In this document: piece by piece, positions 22,881 through 31,902 of the stretch
Layout of the letters: the number at the start of each line of letters is the position of its first letter
How positions within the stretch are numbered: position 1 is the stretch's first letter
Assembly: GCA_022560025.1 (NCBI GenBank)
Contig: JAFISE010000066.1
Location: forward strand, 62,001-126,000
Direction: 5' to 3'
Source of the DNA: Stagonosporopsis chrysanthemi
Lineage: Eukaryota; Ascomycota; Dothideomycetes; Pleosporales; Didymellaceae
DNA length: 64,000 nt
Position numbers and translations under genes: made by a program
Notes under the pieces: model-generated
Database searches by the model: none
Told to the model about the DNA's origin: nothing
The model's input: the letters and a program-made list of their open reading frames with translations, nothing else

Positions 22881-23046
22881 GAAGATAAAGCTTAATAATA
22901 TGTTTATAACCGTTAGTTGGGACGAAAGAGGGGCCGCCAGATTTTGGCTGCTTTCTGGTGTCATAGCAGCGGTCCCTCATGACAGCCGGTCAGGCGCAGC
23001 ATCTAATCGCAAGCTTGGCTGCCAATCGTTAGACTACTGCATGTAT

Positions 23047-23158
23047 GCAAAACCAGCATCTCGTTCCGGCTCACGAGGTCGAGCCCGAGGGTGCGCGTAG
23101 TCGCGTGCTTACACATCACGTTGCCCTCGGAGACGATCATGAACGTAGACGTAAACAA
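23047..23158 (-). pseudogene. Virus-derived ORF fragment, divergent to the polymerase
   Basis: The minus strand reads an open, strongly GC3-biased segment (codons ending mostly in G or C: ACG, GTC, GTG, AAC, CTC). It encodes a peptide with FTSTFMIVSEGN, then a Cys-His-rich stretch and RTLGLDLVSRNE. The codon style matches the polymerase relic that begins on the other strand within 100 bp, and it differs from the host genes. No start or stop fits a complete gene. Function is unknown; it probably belongs to the same integrated viral fragment. Confidence 0.4.
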
Positions 23159-23189
23159 CCCCGCTCGACCTCGAACGAGCTCCAAAGGC

Positions 23190-25125
23190 CGAGAATGGCC
23201 TCGGATGTGGGCTGTGGGCCGTACGGCAACGTGGGCCCAGGCTTGGAGGACCCTCTGCAGCCAACTAAGCTCTTGATTGTGGGCTTGGACATCGCGGTGA
23301 GCACCCACGTGAGGAACGGCGAGATGACGCTCCCCCACGACAACATCCTCAGCATAATGATCTTGAACGGGGGATGGTACACGCAGGAGTTCAAGGACAT
23401 CTGCCTCTGCATGTACTTAAACAGGTTCATGCGGGAGATCACGTGGGAGGACGGTAGGAACCCATTGATCGTGAAGGCGAAGTCGGGCGGCCACGCCGTC
23501 GAGATGGTGTACAAGGTCTTGAAGTCAATTGACCGGACTTCGTGACCATCCACAACGGGTTCAAGTACGACTTGAGGCACATAGCGGCATCGTGCGCGGA
23601 CATCGAGGGAATCACGGACACGTTCGACGAGAGGAGTCAGGGCAGCGCATTGGGATCTTCTAGAGGCTTCCGTACGGGATGATGTGCGTGGACACCATGT
23701 ACTTCGTCCACAAGATGGAGAACAGTGTCTGAGACTCGTTCTCGTTGGTGCACATGTCTAACCGCTACGACCTGCCCTCGAAGCTGGACACGGCCACGAT
23801 GCAGCTCGACACCTGAAAGGAGAACGACATGACGAACATGATCACCTACAATTGCATGGACTTGGACTTACACGCGAGGCTAGCCATGCGTATGAGGTTG
23901 TGTGAGCGCGTCTACGTGCTCGCGGGCCTGTCGTGGTCCGCGATCTTGGGACTCTATCGCGAACAACGCCGGGAAGATGATCTATTGCCTGGAGCAGTCC
24001 GAGGCTATGGGGATGGACAGTTGGGTGGACCTGAGCACGGAGTTGACGTCGGACGTGGACTACTTTGAGGGCGGGTATGTGCTAGAGCCATGGCCCGGCT
24101 GCTACAAGGGCGTAATCGTGATCGACGGCATTTCCCCGTACGGGTCAATCGTGGTGGAGTTGGGCATATTTGTGGACAGGTACATCTCTGCGATGACGCT
24201 CTATGAGCTGCTCGAGAAGGCGAGCGTGGAGTTACCCCGCGGCACCCCCGGGCCCGAGGTCGAGGATTTGATCGACGCCCTGGGCGTGATCGTGACGAGG
24301 AACGGGAGCAAGTACCTTCGAGTGCCGTCGGACGGCCCCACTATTGACCGGGATCTTGAAGGGACTCATCTCCATGAGGAGGCGGTACAAGTTGGACGGG
24401 GACGAGGTCACAGCCGGGAACTGCAAGGTGCTCACGTCCAGCACGTTTGGCGGGGACATGTCCTCGAAGACGTGCGCAGAGATCATCACGCTCGCGGGGA
24501 GGTACTGCGTCAAGATGATGATCAAAGTCGCGAGGTCCTGCGGGTTCAACGTCATCTACGGCGACACCGACTCGATTTTCGTCGAGGTCAAGGGCGAGCG
24601 CGTGTCTTCGTGCATGAGGAGGGGCGAGATCGTGACCCAGAAGATCGTCGAGCACACGAAGAGAACCGTGTTCGAGAAAGAAAACGGGGGCGGACATCAA
24701 GGGGAACATTACATATTGATCGTGATCACGAGCAAGAAGAACGAGGCCGTGATGTGGTCTGGGGAGGTGGAGACGAAGGGGTTGGCTTCCGTGAAGAAAG
24801 GCACGCTCCCGATCGTGAAGTATGTCGTGTACAAGACCTTGTCCGTGCTCAATGGCTCGGGGACGAAGGACCAGATGAAGGAGGAGTCAATCGAGCTGCT
24901 GCTCAAGGTGCTGGTCTCGATCAAGAACGGAAAGTTGCCCGCAAAGTCGTAGTTGATCGAGAAGAGAATTAACAGCCAGCCGCAATACGTCTACATCGAC
25001 ACAAACGGAAACGAGCAGGCGGTTTTGGTCGAAATCGGGGTCAAGGTCACCAACGTGAGCAAGAAATGGGTCGTCGGCCGGATCAAGATGAGGGACAGCA
25101 TGTCCAAGATGAGGATCATAGCTTG
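23190..25125 (+). pseudogene. Endogenous viral family B DNA polymerase, broken by frameshifts and stops
   Basis: The frame moves between phases, but family B landmarks follow in order. Exo I is at about 23278 (VGLDIAVST, where the usual D-x-E is D-I-A), followed by ILSIMILNGGWYTQ. Then come a FVTIHNGFKYDL segment (about 23537), a VDTMYFVHK...DSFSLV exonuclease stretch (about 23690-23740), an Exo III-like TYNCMDLDLHARL (about 23847), and GGYVLEPWPGCYKG leading to motif A as DGISPYGSI (about 24124, normally D-x-x-S-L-Y-P-S-I). Motif B relic KVLTSSTFGG is at about 24426, intact motif C YGDTDSIFVEV at about 24558, and a thumb-side KGL..VKKGTLP segment at about 24778. There are at least four frameshifts, TGA codons near 23729 and 23816 and a TAG near 24950. 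High GC3 and motif style point to a large dsDNA virus rather than host or mitochondrial-plasmid polymerases. It cannot encode an active enzyme as read. Confidence 0.8.
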
Positions 25126-25129
25126 AACG

Positions 25130-25500
25130 GCACGTTCAGCGCCTCGGGCAGCTGCTCCATTCGAGATTTCGTCCACGCACGCGTCGTCGTACACGGGCGA
25201 GCTCATGTACCTGGGCATGCCAGCGTCGAAATCGCAGTCCATGGCCGTGCTTATGCCCGAGTAGACGTGCAAGTTCACGTTCGACGACGGGTCCGTGTCT
25301 ATGATCTTAAACTGGCAACAGAGCTCGTGCGTCTCCACGGTGCCGTTATCAGCATGCGCACCGCAATTGCGGTATCTGACCACAGTTGCGTGCCCGCATC
25401 CCTGTATCTCTTCGACTCTGCTGCAGTACGTGGTCATGTTCACGTAGTCGTACTAGTCGTAATTCAAGGCAATAGCTCGTACACGTCCAAGTTCTTGCAC
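25130..25500 (-). pseudogene. Virus-derived ORF, convergent with the polymerase
   Basis: On the minus strand a GC3-rich frame (from an ATG near 25443, with coding-like sequence upstream to about 25500 in a shifted frame) encodes a Cys-rich protein segment with motifs such as MTTYCSRVEEIQGCGH, CCQFKIIDTD and TAMDCDFDAGMPRYM. Codon bias matches the viral polymerase, and the plus-strand reading is low-complexity Val/His/Arg. Its C-terminal side runs into the polymerase 3' end. The 5' side runs into the poly-G assembly gap. I do not recognise the family; the FD-rich motif alone is too little to name one. Confidence 0.45.
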
Positions 25501-25510
25501 CCCTGCGCCT

Positions 25511-25545
<35 letters not shown>

Positions 25546-25673
25546 AAACGGCCCGGGGGGGGTGGGAGGGTGTGGTCAAGAACCTCCGCTTCCCCTCCCC
25601 CGCGGTGGGNNNNNNNNNNCTTGTGAGCAGACGGAGCGGATGGGGGGGGGGGGGGGGGGGGGTGGGGGGGGGG

Positions 25674-25722
<49 letters not shown>
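25511..25722. other. Poly-G tracts with a 10-N assembly gap
   Basis: G runs occupy 25511-25544, 25555-25560 and 25642-25722 (the last broken only by a T at 25663 and a C at 25674), and 25610-25619 are N. Long pure poly-G next to a gap is typical of two-colour-chemistry sequencing artefacts at a scaffold join. The apparent poly-Gly or poly-Pro ORFs across it are not genes. The order and distance of the sequences on the two sides are therefore uncertain. Confidence 0.85.
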
Positions 25723-25768
25723 CGAGCTGGAGTGTGAACAGGCTCGAGGTCGAGTGATAGTCGTGATC

Positions 25769-26034
25769 ATGAACATCAGCTTGCCTGTCTCCGCGATGGA
25801 CTTCCCGCATGAGATCGAGTCCTTGTTGCCGCTCAGGAAGTCGTTCAGGGACTACAAGTTGAGCGGCGGCAGGATCTTGGTCAGCGACGCGTCCCTGGAG
25901 ACGGGCATGGACGACGGCGGCGGCGTGATCATGTAGGCCATGTCGCTCACGATCAGGATTGTGGGCTACGGCGCGTACATCAACGGAAGTATGCGCGTCT
26001 GCAAGTCAGACTGCGGGGAGGGGGCCCTAATAGG
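25769..26034 (+). pseudogene. Virus-derived ORF fragment
   Basis: A GC3-rich plus-strand frame begins at an ATG (MNISLPVSAMDFPHEIE) and continues past a TAG at 25934-25936 (VIM, stop, AMSLTIRIVG) to a Cys-containing stretch (CKSDCGEG) before the frame decays. Codon usage (TTG, AGG, ATC, GTC, GAC) matches the polymerase relic. No family is recognised. Confidence 0.4.
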
Positions 26035-26205
26035 ATGTCCTCGACGGTCATGTAGGGGCAGTCGTGATCGGGTACGACCCCAGAGGACCGGTCCCGTAGA
26101 TCCATCGAGCACCCTGCTCAGGAGGTCGGTCTTGTGCTCCTCCAGGAGGGCGCCCCTAACCGTGTACACGAACCAGGCCGTGCTGGAGGCCACGAACCAC
26201 AATTT
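26030..26205 (-). pseudogene. Virus-derived ORF fragment on the opposite strand
   Basis: The minus strand reads FVASSTAWFVYTVRGALLEE and a following LSRVLDGSTGPV in a GC3-rich frame. After a one-base shift it continues as VPDHDCPYMTVEDILLG. The codon style is viral-like and the plus-strand alternatives contain stops. It lies head-to-head with the next plus-strand relic, which begins near 26210. No family can be assigned with confidence. Confidence 0.4.
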
Positions 26206-26209
26206 TTGA

Positions 26210-27235
26210 CAGCAACCTCAAGAGGAACTTTTACAAGCCCACGGAGCCGGTCGACAGGCACTACAAGTTCGACGGCTTGATCGTAGACAATACTGTGATC
26301 TCGATCAGGGACATGGCCGGGGAAGAGAGGGCCAATGTCGAGCAGAGGAAGCCGAAGGTGGAGATGGGCGCGTTCCTCGACGTGTGCTACACCCTGCAGT
26401 CAAAGGCGTCGGGGCGCGTGCGCGTGTTGGCGGCCGAGACCATAATCAGGATCAAGACCTCGAGGACGTGAGAAATGGCTTACGAGCTCTTATCCACGCT
26501 CACGTTTTCAATGGGGATCAGCTTTGGGGACTGGGTCGTGAGGTGCCGCGGGTACTGCTGCTTGGCCACGCCCGAGGAATTGGACGTCATCGTGAGCAAG
26601 ACGAAGAACATGTGCGAGTCCAACATGCCGACTTTACACGTATTCGAGAGCATGAGGGTCCTCAACATCTCGATCTCCACTGGGGTCTTAATCAGACACG
26701 TAAGGCTGACCGAGAACGGGGCCAAGTTCAACTTTGAGGGGCCATCCGTGGGCTTCATGTCGTTATATGTAACTACGTAAGCAGTGTCAAGTGAGTGCTG
26801 CGGGTCAACGCTTGTATTGCTATCTATTGTCGTGTTGTGATGATATGATGATCGTCTACAGGAGCCCTCAGCTCAGAGGTAAGTGCACCTGCCCACACCG
26901 GGCAGTGCCTGCTACAATAGAATATCATGTGATCTATGCCACGTGGTTACATACTTGGACGACTGTCCGCTCACGTTCAAGCGTGTGGTGGTGTCTGGTA
27001 GTTCGATCGTGAACGCACCAAAGGTCATGAAGTGGGTTCGAGATCAACCCGAAGCAGTCGGAGGCGGGGCTGGTGACCACTGACAACTTGGGCAAGTGCG
27101 GGAGGCACTTGGACAAGAAGTGCAAGGGGCACCTGTGCAGGAACGTGACCAGCGGTACCTACATGATCCTGAACGGCTTTGCGATAGGGACGAGCTCAGG
27201 CAGAAGCGGCTTAAGAAGGCCTTACTTAGCAGTAG
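26210..27235 (+). pseudogene. Virus-derived gene, possibly RNA polymerase Rpb2-like, interrupted by a MITE
   Basis: A GC3-rich frame runs from a start like FDSNLKRNFYKPTEPVDRHY through a stop at 26469-26471 to FNFEGPSVGFMSL at 26764. Removing the 184-bp MITE (26768-26951) plus two bases rejoins the frame as MSLY/LDDCPLTFKRVVV. After one more single-base shift near 27036 it continues (FEINPKQSEAGLVTTDN, then CRNVTSGTYMILNGFAIGTS) and fades near 27235. The part EELDVIVSKTKN...LHVFESMRVLNIS.STGVLIRHV loosely matches the Rpb2 region where conserved helices precede a GRL-RPL strand. This would fit a large DNA virus, but the resemblance is weak and the protein may be something else. Confidence 0.4.
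26768..26951 (+). mobile_element. 184-bp MITE, copy 1 (inside viral ORF)
   Basis: It begins TGTAACTACGTAAG and ends CCACGTGGTTACA, an imperfect inverted repeat of about 13 bp. The same 184 bp occurs inverted at 27970-28153 with nine differences. It is flanked by TA on both sides (26766-26767 and 26952-26953). Excision of the element and one TA restores the surrounding frame. It contains splice-like signals (TCTACAG|GAG and GAG|GTAAGT) and no coding capacity. Confidence 0.8.
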
Positions 27236-27239
27236 TAAC

Positions 27240-27565
27240 CTTGACTTAGGACTTTACTGTACGCATTTAGCTTGATGCTTAATTTAAATCATGCACACGA
27301 CGCTTGACAATTCCAGAGCAATTAGCAAGGGCTTTATCATTCAGTACCATGCTTAAAAATCATGTCTACATGCATAACTCCAGCATTGCTTCCAATGCCT
27401 TTCTAGCTCTGTAGTTAAGATCCGGAACGGTACATGAGCTTGTAGGAGTAGGCAAAACGGGAATTGTAGCGTTCACAAGACTACACATATCAAGGTACGC
27501 AGAATAAAAAGCAGGCGAAGTAAGCAGCGACACAGACATACCCAATACATGGTTGAAACTTAGTA
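27240..27565. other. Junction between viral block and HET gene 3' flank
   Basis: The GC3-rich coding-like character ends near 27235 and ordinary host-like, more AT-rich DNA follows to the HET gene stop codon at 27566. The stretch probably contains the HET 3' UTR. No gene is seen. Confidence 0.45.
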
Positions 27566-29712
27566 CTATACGATAGTAAAATCTCGCACAGGCAGGCTCG
27601 CGATGTAGGCTTTCACCATACGAGCTTTGTCTTCCACTACGGCCACAGTATCGCACTCTTCGCTTCTGTGGCCGCACACGCAAAGTCCCACGCGCTCGAA
27701 CACATCCCCGTTAAGCCGCCTGAGAATGAGCCCCCAGTAGTCTTTCAATTCGTCTACGCCGATAAAGATGAAGGTGAAAACTTCTTCAGCTGCTATTGCA
27801 TTCTTCTCGCTTATAAATTCGAAATCCACATGCATCCCATAAGCAAAGACATTGGAGGGGAGAATATCTGTCGAGCTTGAAGACTGGCAGGGAACTATAC
27901 TGAATACTGATAGCATTGACTGGAGAATCGGATCCCGAAATATGGCGTCCGTGGAAGGGCCTCTTAAGGTGTAACCACGTGGCATAGATCACATGATATT
28001 TCATTGTAGCAGGCACTGCCCGGTGTGGGCAAGTGCACTTACCTCTGAGCTGAGGGCTCCTGTAGACGATCATCATAACATCACAACACGAGAACAGATA
28101 GCAATACAAGCGTTGACCCGCAGCACCCACTTGACACTGCTCACGCAGTTACATAAGGTGATGCTGGCTTTGCTGTAGCTTTCCATCTGTGGCGGGCCCT
28201 TTGGCGTGAAGTGGAATTTTACGACCTGTACACTTGCCAAAGGAGCAATGTTCAGAAACTTAAGACGACCTGTAACTGAAGCCCAAGACCATGAGGGTGC
28301 GATCTGGTTAGGTCGGCATCCTGCATTTCAAATAGTCCTATCTGGAACCGAGGAACGGTACCATAGGATATCGTGCAGGAGGGTTTTCGTCCACATTCCA
28401 GCGATATATGTGTCTGTCAGACGCTTTTCTCCTTCCTCTACAGCAACAGCTGCGATTGCAGGAAGTCTATCTCTTTCAAACGAAAGTCCCATGCTCGTAT
28501 ACTCCTGCACCGCTTTCCGCCAGTCAAGTGCTTGGCGGGTGGGCACAGCAGCAGTAGAGCCTTCTGATCGATCTTGGTCCTTATTCTTGTCGGAAATGAC
28601 ACCATCTTCTCCTTGGACGTATCGGCCGCACTCCCACACAAGCTGTGTGCTTGTGAAGTGCACCATGCGGGTTGACATTAGTCTCTCTTGGAAGAACCAA
28701 GCACGCCGAAGAAGAGGATACTCAAGGATTAAGTCATCGTCGTGATCCAAGGGAATATCAGGCCACCTCTCCTCGCGGACTACCAGGCCTGATGCATACT
28801 GTAGACGTTTTGCAACAGCGCCGCGAGGAGCATATCGGAAACACCCTTCACTGCTGTTACGGGAAGCACTTGCAGCGATAGTAACGTATGCTTGGCGGTA
28901 AATATCTGCCATAGCTGCTGCTGTCCGGCTCCAGTCCTTGAGATCATCTTGTACGATACCTTGAATAGGTGAGCGAGGCAAGGATTCTTTCGGCACCCCA
29001 ACTCACATATTGCGTCGATCCACAGGAACTGTATTCCGAACCGCAAGCAGATCTCTACGGCGTCTCGAAATGTTTTTGGCAAGCTCTGCATTGCAAATCC
29101 TTGACAGAATTCAACCTTGTTTGCTTTCACCAATTTGCACTGGAGGCTTTCAGCTCCCCAACAGTGGCTTAAGCAGGCATATTTGAAGCTGCCCGCTAAA
29201 TTTTCTCTCAGAAACAAACGACCCCAGGTAATCTCAATGATCCGTTCCGGCATATGGAATGCTACAACGTGGACACAGCTATGTTCACGATCGCACGTGC
29301 TGAGCCAAGACTCGAGCGTCTGGAGGGAATCAATAGATGAAGTGTTCCCATTCAATATTCGTACTTTGTTCAATTTTTCTGCCCACTTTGGTAAGTGATG
29401 TTCTATCTTGGAGTCCGGGCTATCAGCATGTGTGAATGGATCCTGACCGCGATATATCATTAGTGTCGTGACGTATGATTTGTCGTCAAAGCGGAAGAGA
29501 CTGATTTCAGCCCTATCAAACACCATAGACACATTCAGCATGAAGGCCATACTATCAGGCCCTGGATGTGCAGCCTCATACCACGTCTCGATTGCATCCA
29601 GAAACGCGACGCAGCAGCTGCGTTGGCTGGCGGCTCCTCTACGGACATCCTCCAGATTGGCCTTGAACATGTGACCCTGCCAAAGGCAGTAAGGACACTC
29701 AATTAAGTCCAT
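27566..29712 (-). pseudogene. HET-domain (heterokaryon incompatibility) gene, interrupted by MITE and nonsense codon
   Basis: Exon 1 is 29712-29007 (first ATG; an upstream in-frame TTG is ignored) and exon 2 starts at 28959. The 47-nt intron (GTGAGT...TTCAAG) joins to give WIDAICIVQDD, the hallmark HET block. Other hallmarks are YACLSHCWG (residue about 178), LPKTFRDAV and DIYRQAYVTIAASAS. The N-terminus has a CPYC pair. A TGA at 28330-28328 (probably from CGA) would end the protein at 445 residues. The same frame continues with APSWSWASVTGR, typical of HET proteins, up to the MITE at 28153. After the MITE and its 5-bp duplication the frame resumes (LRGPSTDAIF, later YWGLILRRLNG) to the stop at 27566. 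Repaired length would be about 636 residues. HET proteins trigger cell death on incompatible fusion; this allele looks inactive or truncated. Confidence 0.85.
27970..28153 (-). mobile_element. 184-bp MITE, copy 2 (inside HET gene)
   Basis: This is about 95% identical to the copy at 26768-26951 and lies in inverted orientation. In HET-gene sense it runs TGTAACTGCGTGAG...CCACGTGGTTACA. The host sequence CCTTA occurs directly before it and again directly after it (27969-27965), a clean 5-bp target duplication, extendable to CACCTTA if the element end is shifted by two. Removal of element plus duplication (189 nt) leaves the HET frame intact. Confidence 0.85.
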
Positions 29713-30511
29713 ATTACTGTAGACAGATGTTGTCAAGTCGTCAGACCAAGCTTTCCCCCCCGAGTAAGATATTCGAGTATAACAGCGCAGCCTTGCTGAT
29801 TATGGTGAATCTAGATGCGCGCGTCTATTGGTATTGGGGCAGACTGTGGAGGACAGCAAATGGCAAGCTGTGTAGACGCTGAAGATTGGCGGACCGGAAT
29901 GTGTTCTTCTGAAGTATCAGGCTGAAAGCGGGGGATGGCGCCTGCAGGATTTCGCCAAGGCTGATAATTCCTGAGTACCTGCTCGTTGTGCGTGTCTGAA
30001 CAAGGATAGTGGCGTTGGAGAAAGGTTCGATGTGAAAGTGGTGCGTGGAGCAGGGAGAGTGGGTATAGCGGAAGTAAGGTGTGGTGGTCGCCTGAATGGA
30101 TGCCGAGCAGGGATCAGTCAACATCACGCGAGGCCGGGCTTGGCAAGCGCACTCGCGGCCAAGCGAGTTGGTAGAGGTTTACGTTGCACGCTGTAAGCGT
30201 GGTCTACACAAGTGCTGGAGGTAGAGAAGTTCCGTCTGTCTATCCTTCATGTGAATTTTGGCCTTTGAATGGGGACCGCGGTTCATGCATGATGACCATC
30301 ATGTCCACTGCAGCCTGTACATTTCGTCTCTCTTCTGTTGACACACGTTGTTCTGCATGCTGATGATAGCCAACATGTTTGTACAGTATCAGACATGCCC
30401 TTGGCCTATCCTTTCTCTTCTCTCACCTTTTCCCATTCTCTTAGTCTTTCCCACTCCCTTCTGTGGCTCCATCCCTCGCGGCACCCCGCCGTCGAGCTCG
30501 CATCTTCCTTC
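29713..30511. other. Intergenic region, no gene recognised
   Basis: It lies upstream of the HET gene and downstream of the secreted-protein gene, both on the minus strand, and so includes the HET promoter. A pyrimidine-rich tract (TCTCTTCTCTCACC, about 30410-30460) is notable. ORFs are short and unsupported. Confidence 0.4.
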
Positions 30512-31902
30512 TTACGACATGCTCGCATCCTCCTGAGCGTCGATGCTGCGCTTCTTGAACTCTTTGTGGTACGCGATAACCTTCTCTTCGTACGCGCCCA
30601 AGGCAGCCCCGAGATTAGGCCCAAAGACCGGGTCAAGCTCGCGGAACTCAAAGATAGGCGCCTCCTTAGTTGAGTCTAGCACGGGTTCCATCCTGTTATT
30701 GAGGCTTCCAATCTGACCGTGTCGCATGGCCTTGTCCATGAGCTTCAGCAGATCCATCTTGGGAAGTGCCTTCTTCGTCTTCTTGTCGAATCCTTGAATG
30801 TGGTTGATGAAATCGTCGATTTCGAGTTTCCCAGTGGCTAGGTTGTTCACCTTGCCTGTCCAATTCTCCGGGATGGGTACAGTTGTTCCAAGGTTCCACC
30901 TGAATGCTTCTTTAGCGAGCTGCGCGTTTCCAGAAACTTTGACAATGACATCGAGTCAGGATGTCGTCTTGTCGAGAAATTGCTTCTTCAGCTTTAGTTC
31001 GATGAACTGAGTGTATTGGGCCGCGAAGTCGGTGCGGGGCATGACTGGAAGCAGATGTTTCGGCCCCTTTTTGGGATCTGTATACTTGGCCAGGACGCAA
31101 TAAGATGTAAGGAGGGAGAAGAAGCCGAGAAACTCGTCATCGATGTCGCTTGCACTGATTTTGGTGAAGGATGCAAAGTCCTTCTTTGTGAGTATCTTGA
31201 TTCTGGCGGCATCTAGTGCTCCACTGCTAGCGAGCGGATTTCTGGCCTTGTTCTTAGCTTTCGCATCGCCGAGGATCTTCAGAACGGCTCCTAAGGGCAT
31301 CGCAGTCGTAACTTGGGGGCCGAAAGGCAGTTTGTTGAGGTCTATCGGTTGGGTCGGCCATTTCACTGTCCATTCGCCGAGGTTATCGAAGCCCTTGATG
31401 TTGACTTTGCAGCCCTTGGCTGAACATGGCGCCCATCCTTTCTGCAGAAGAAGGCGAGTTAGTAAGGGAAAACATGGACAAACGCCATCAAAAGAGTAGG
31501 CCAACATACAAAAAACTGGTAAATTTGTTCTCCGATGATTTTCGTCTGGCGGTCTCCGACTTTGTTCTTGAGACCATCCACAATGGCCTCTGGGAGAACG
31601 TTAGAATCGCCAACCTCTGCGGTCAGCGCCCAATTAAGCTTTGGCGCTCCAGCGAAGCCAACCGGCGTCATCACGGCGCCCTTGATCGCTTCACGTTTGT
31701 CTCCAACCAGTGGTTTGCCCGGGCCTACGATGTTGATGTTTTTCATTTCGAGTTCAACACCAATGCCTGGCTTGCCCGCACGCCGGACAAGGCCATCGTG
31801 AGACCCATAAGGCGGTGCGGCTGATGCCTGTCCGAGGAGTACTGTGGCTGCGAAGAGCACCCAAAGAACAAAGGTAGCTCCGAAGAGATTCGGGCCGAGC
31901 AT
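30512..31902 (-). pseudogene. Secreted hypothetical protein with an in-frame TGA (440 codons)
   Basis: Exon 1 is 31902-31510 and exon 2 is 31441-30512. The 68-nt intron (GTATGT...CTGCAG) joins IYQFF to KGWAPC in phase. A clear signal peptide (hydrophobic LFGATFVLWVLFAATVLL, cleavage likely after ASA) predicts secretion. The mature part begins with a possible KR/RR processing site, then GIGVELEMKNI and further on PQVTTAMPLGAVLKIL. At codon 293 (30958-30956) the frame has TGA, but it stays open and protein-like for another 147 codons (EAFRWNLGTTVPIPENWTGK...). No splice sites nearby can remove the stop. It therefore yields either a 292-residue protein or is a recent pseudogene. The GVELE start weakly recalls amidoligase-like proteins; I would not name it. 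Confidence 0.65.

Noticed and set aside
22737..22964. Protein-coding ORFs over 22737-22964
   Set aside because: They overlap the 5S rRNA gene, whose ends, helices and terminator explain the sequence better.
23902..24972. A 356-codon plus-strand ORF as one intact protein
   Set aside because: Its first part follows the polymerase frame, but after about 24350 it becomes an Arg/His/Asp-rich shadow while the polymerase motifs continue in another frame.
25135..25443. Rpb1-type metal-binding motif in the minus-strand viral ORF (CDFDAG)
   Set aside because: Only a few residues agree with the NADFDGD pattern and the surrounding sequence does not; chance similarity is more likely.
25349..25810. Poly-glycine and poly-proline proteins
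   Set aside because: These ORFs are only the translation of poly-G runs and Ns at an assembly gap.
26768..28153. A single 1386-bp DNA transposon with 184-bp terminal inverted repeats
   Set aside because: Each 184-bp copy has its own short inverted ends and its own insertion site. Removing each copy restores a different surrounding gene frame (viral ORF and HET gene). The interior is viral plus HET sequence, not a transposon body.
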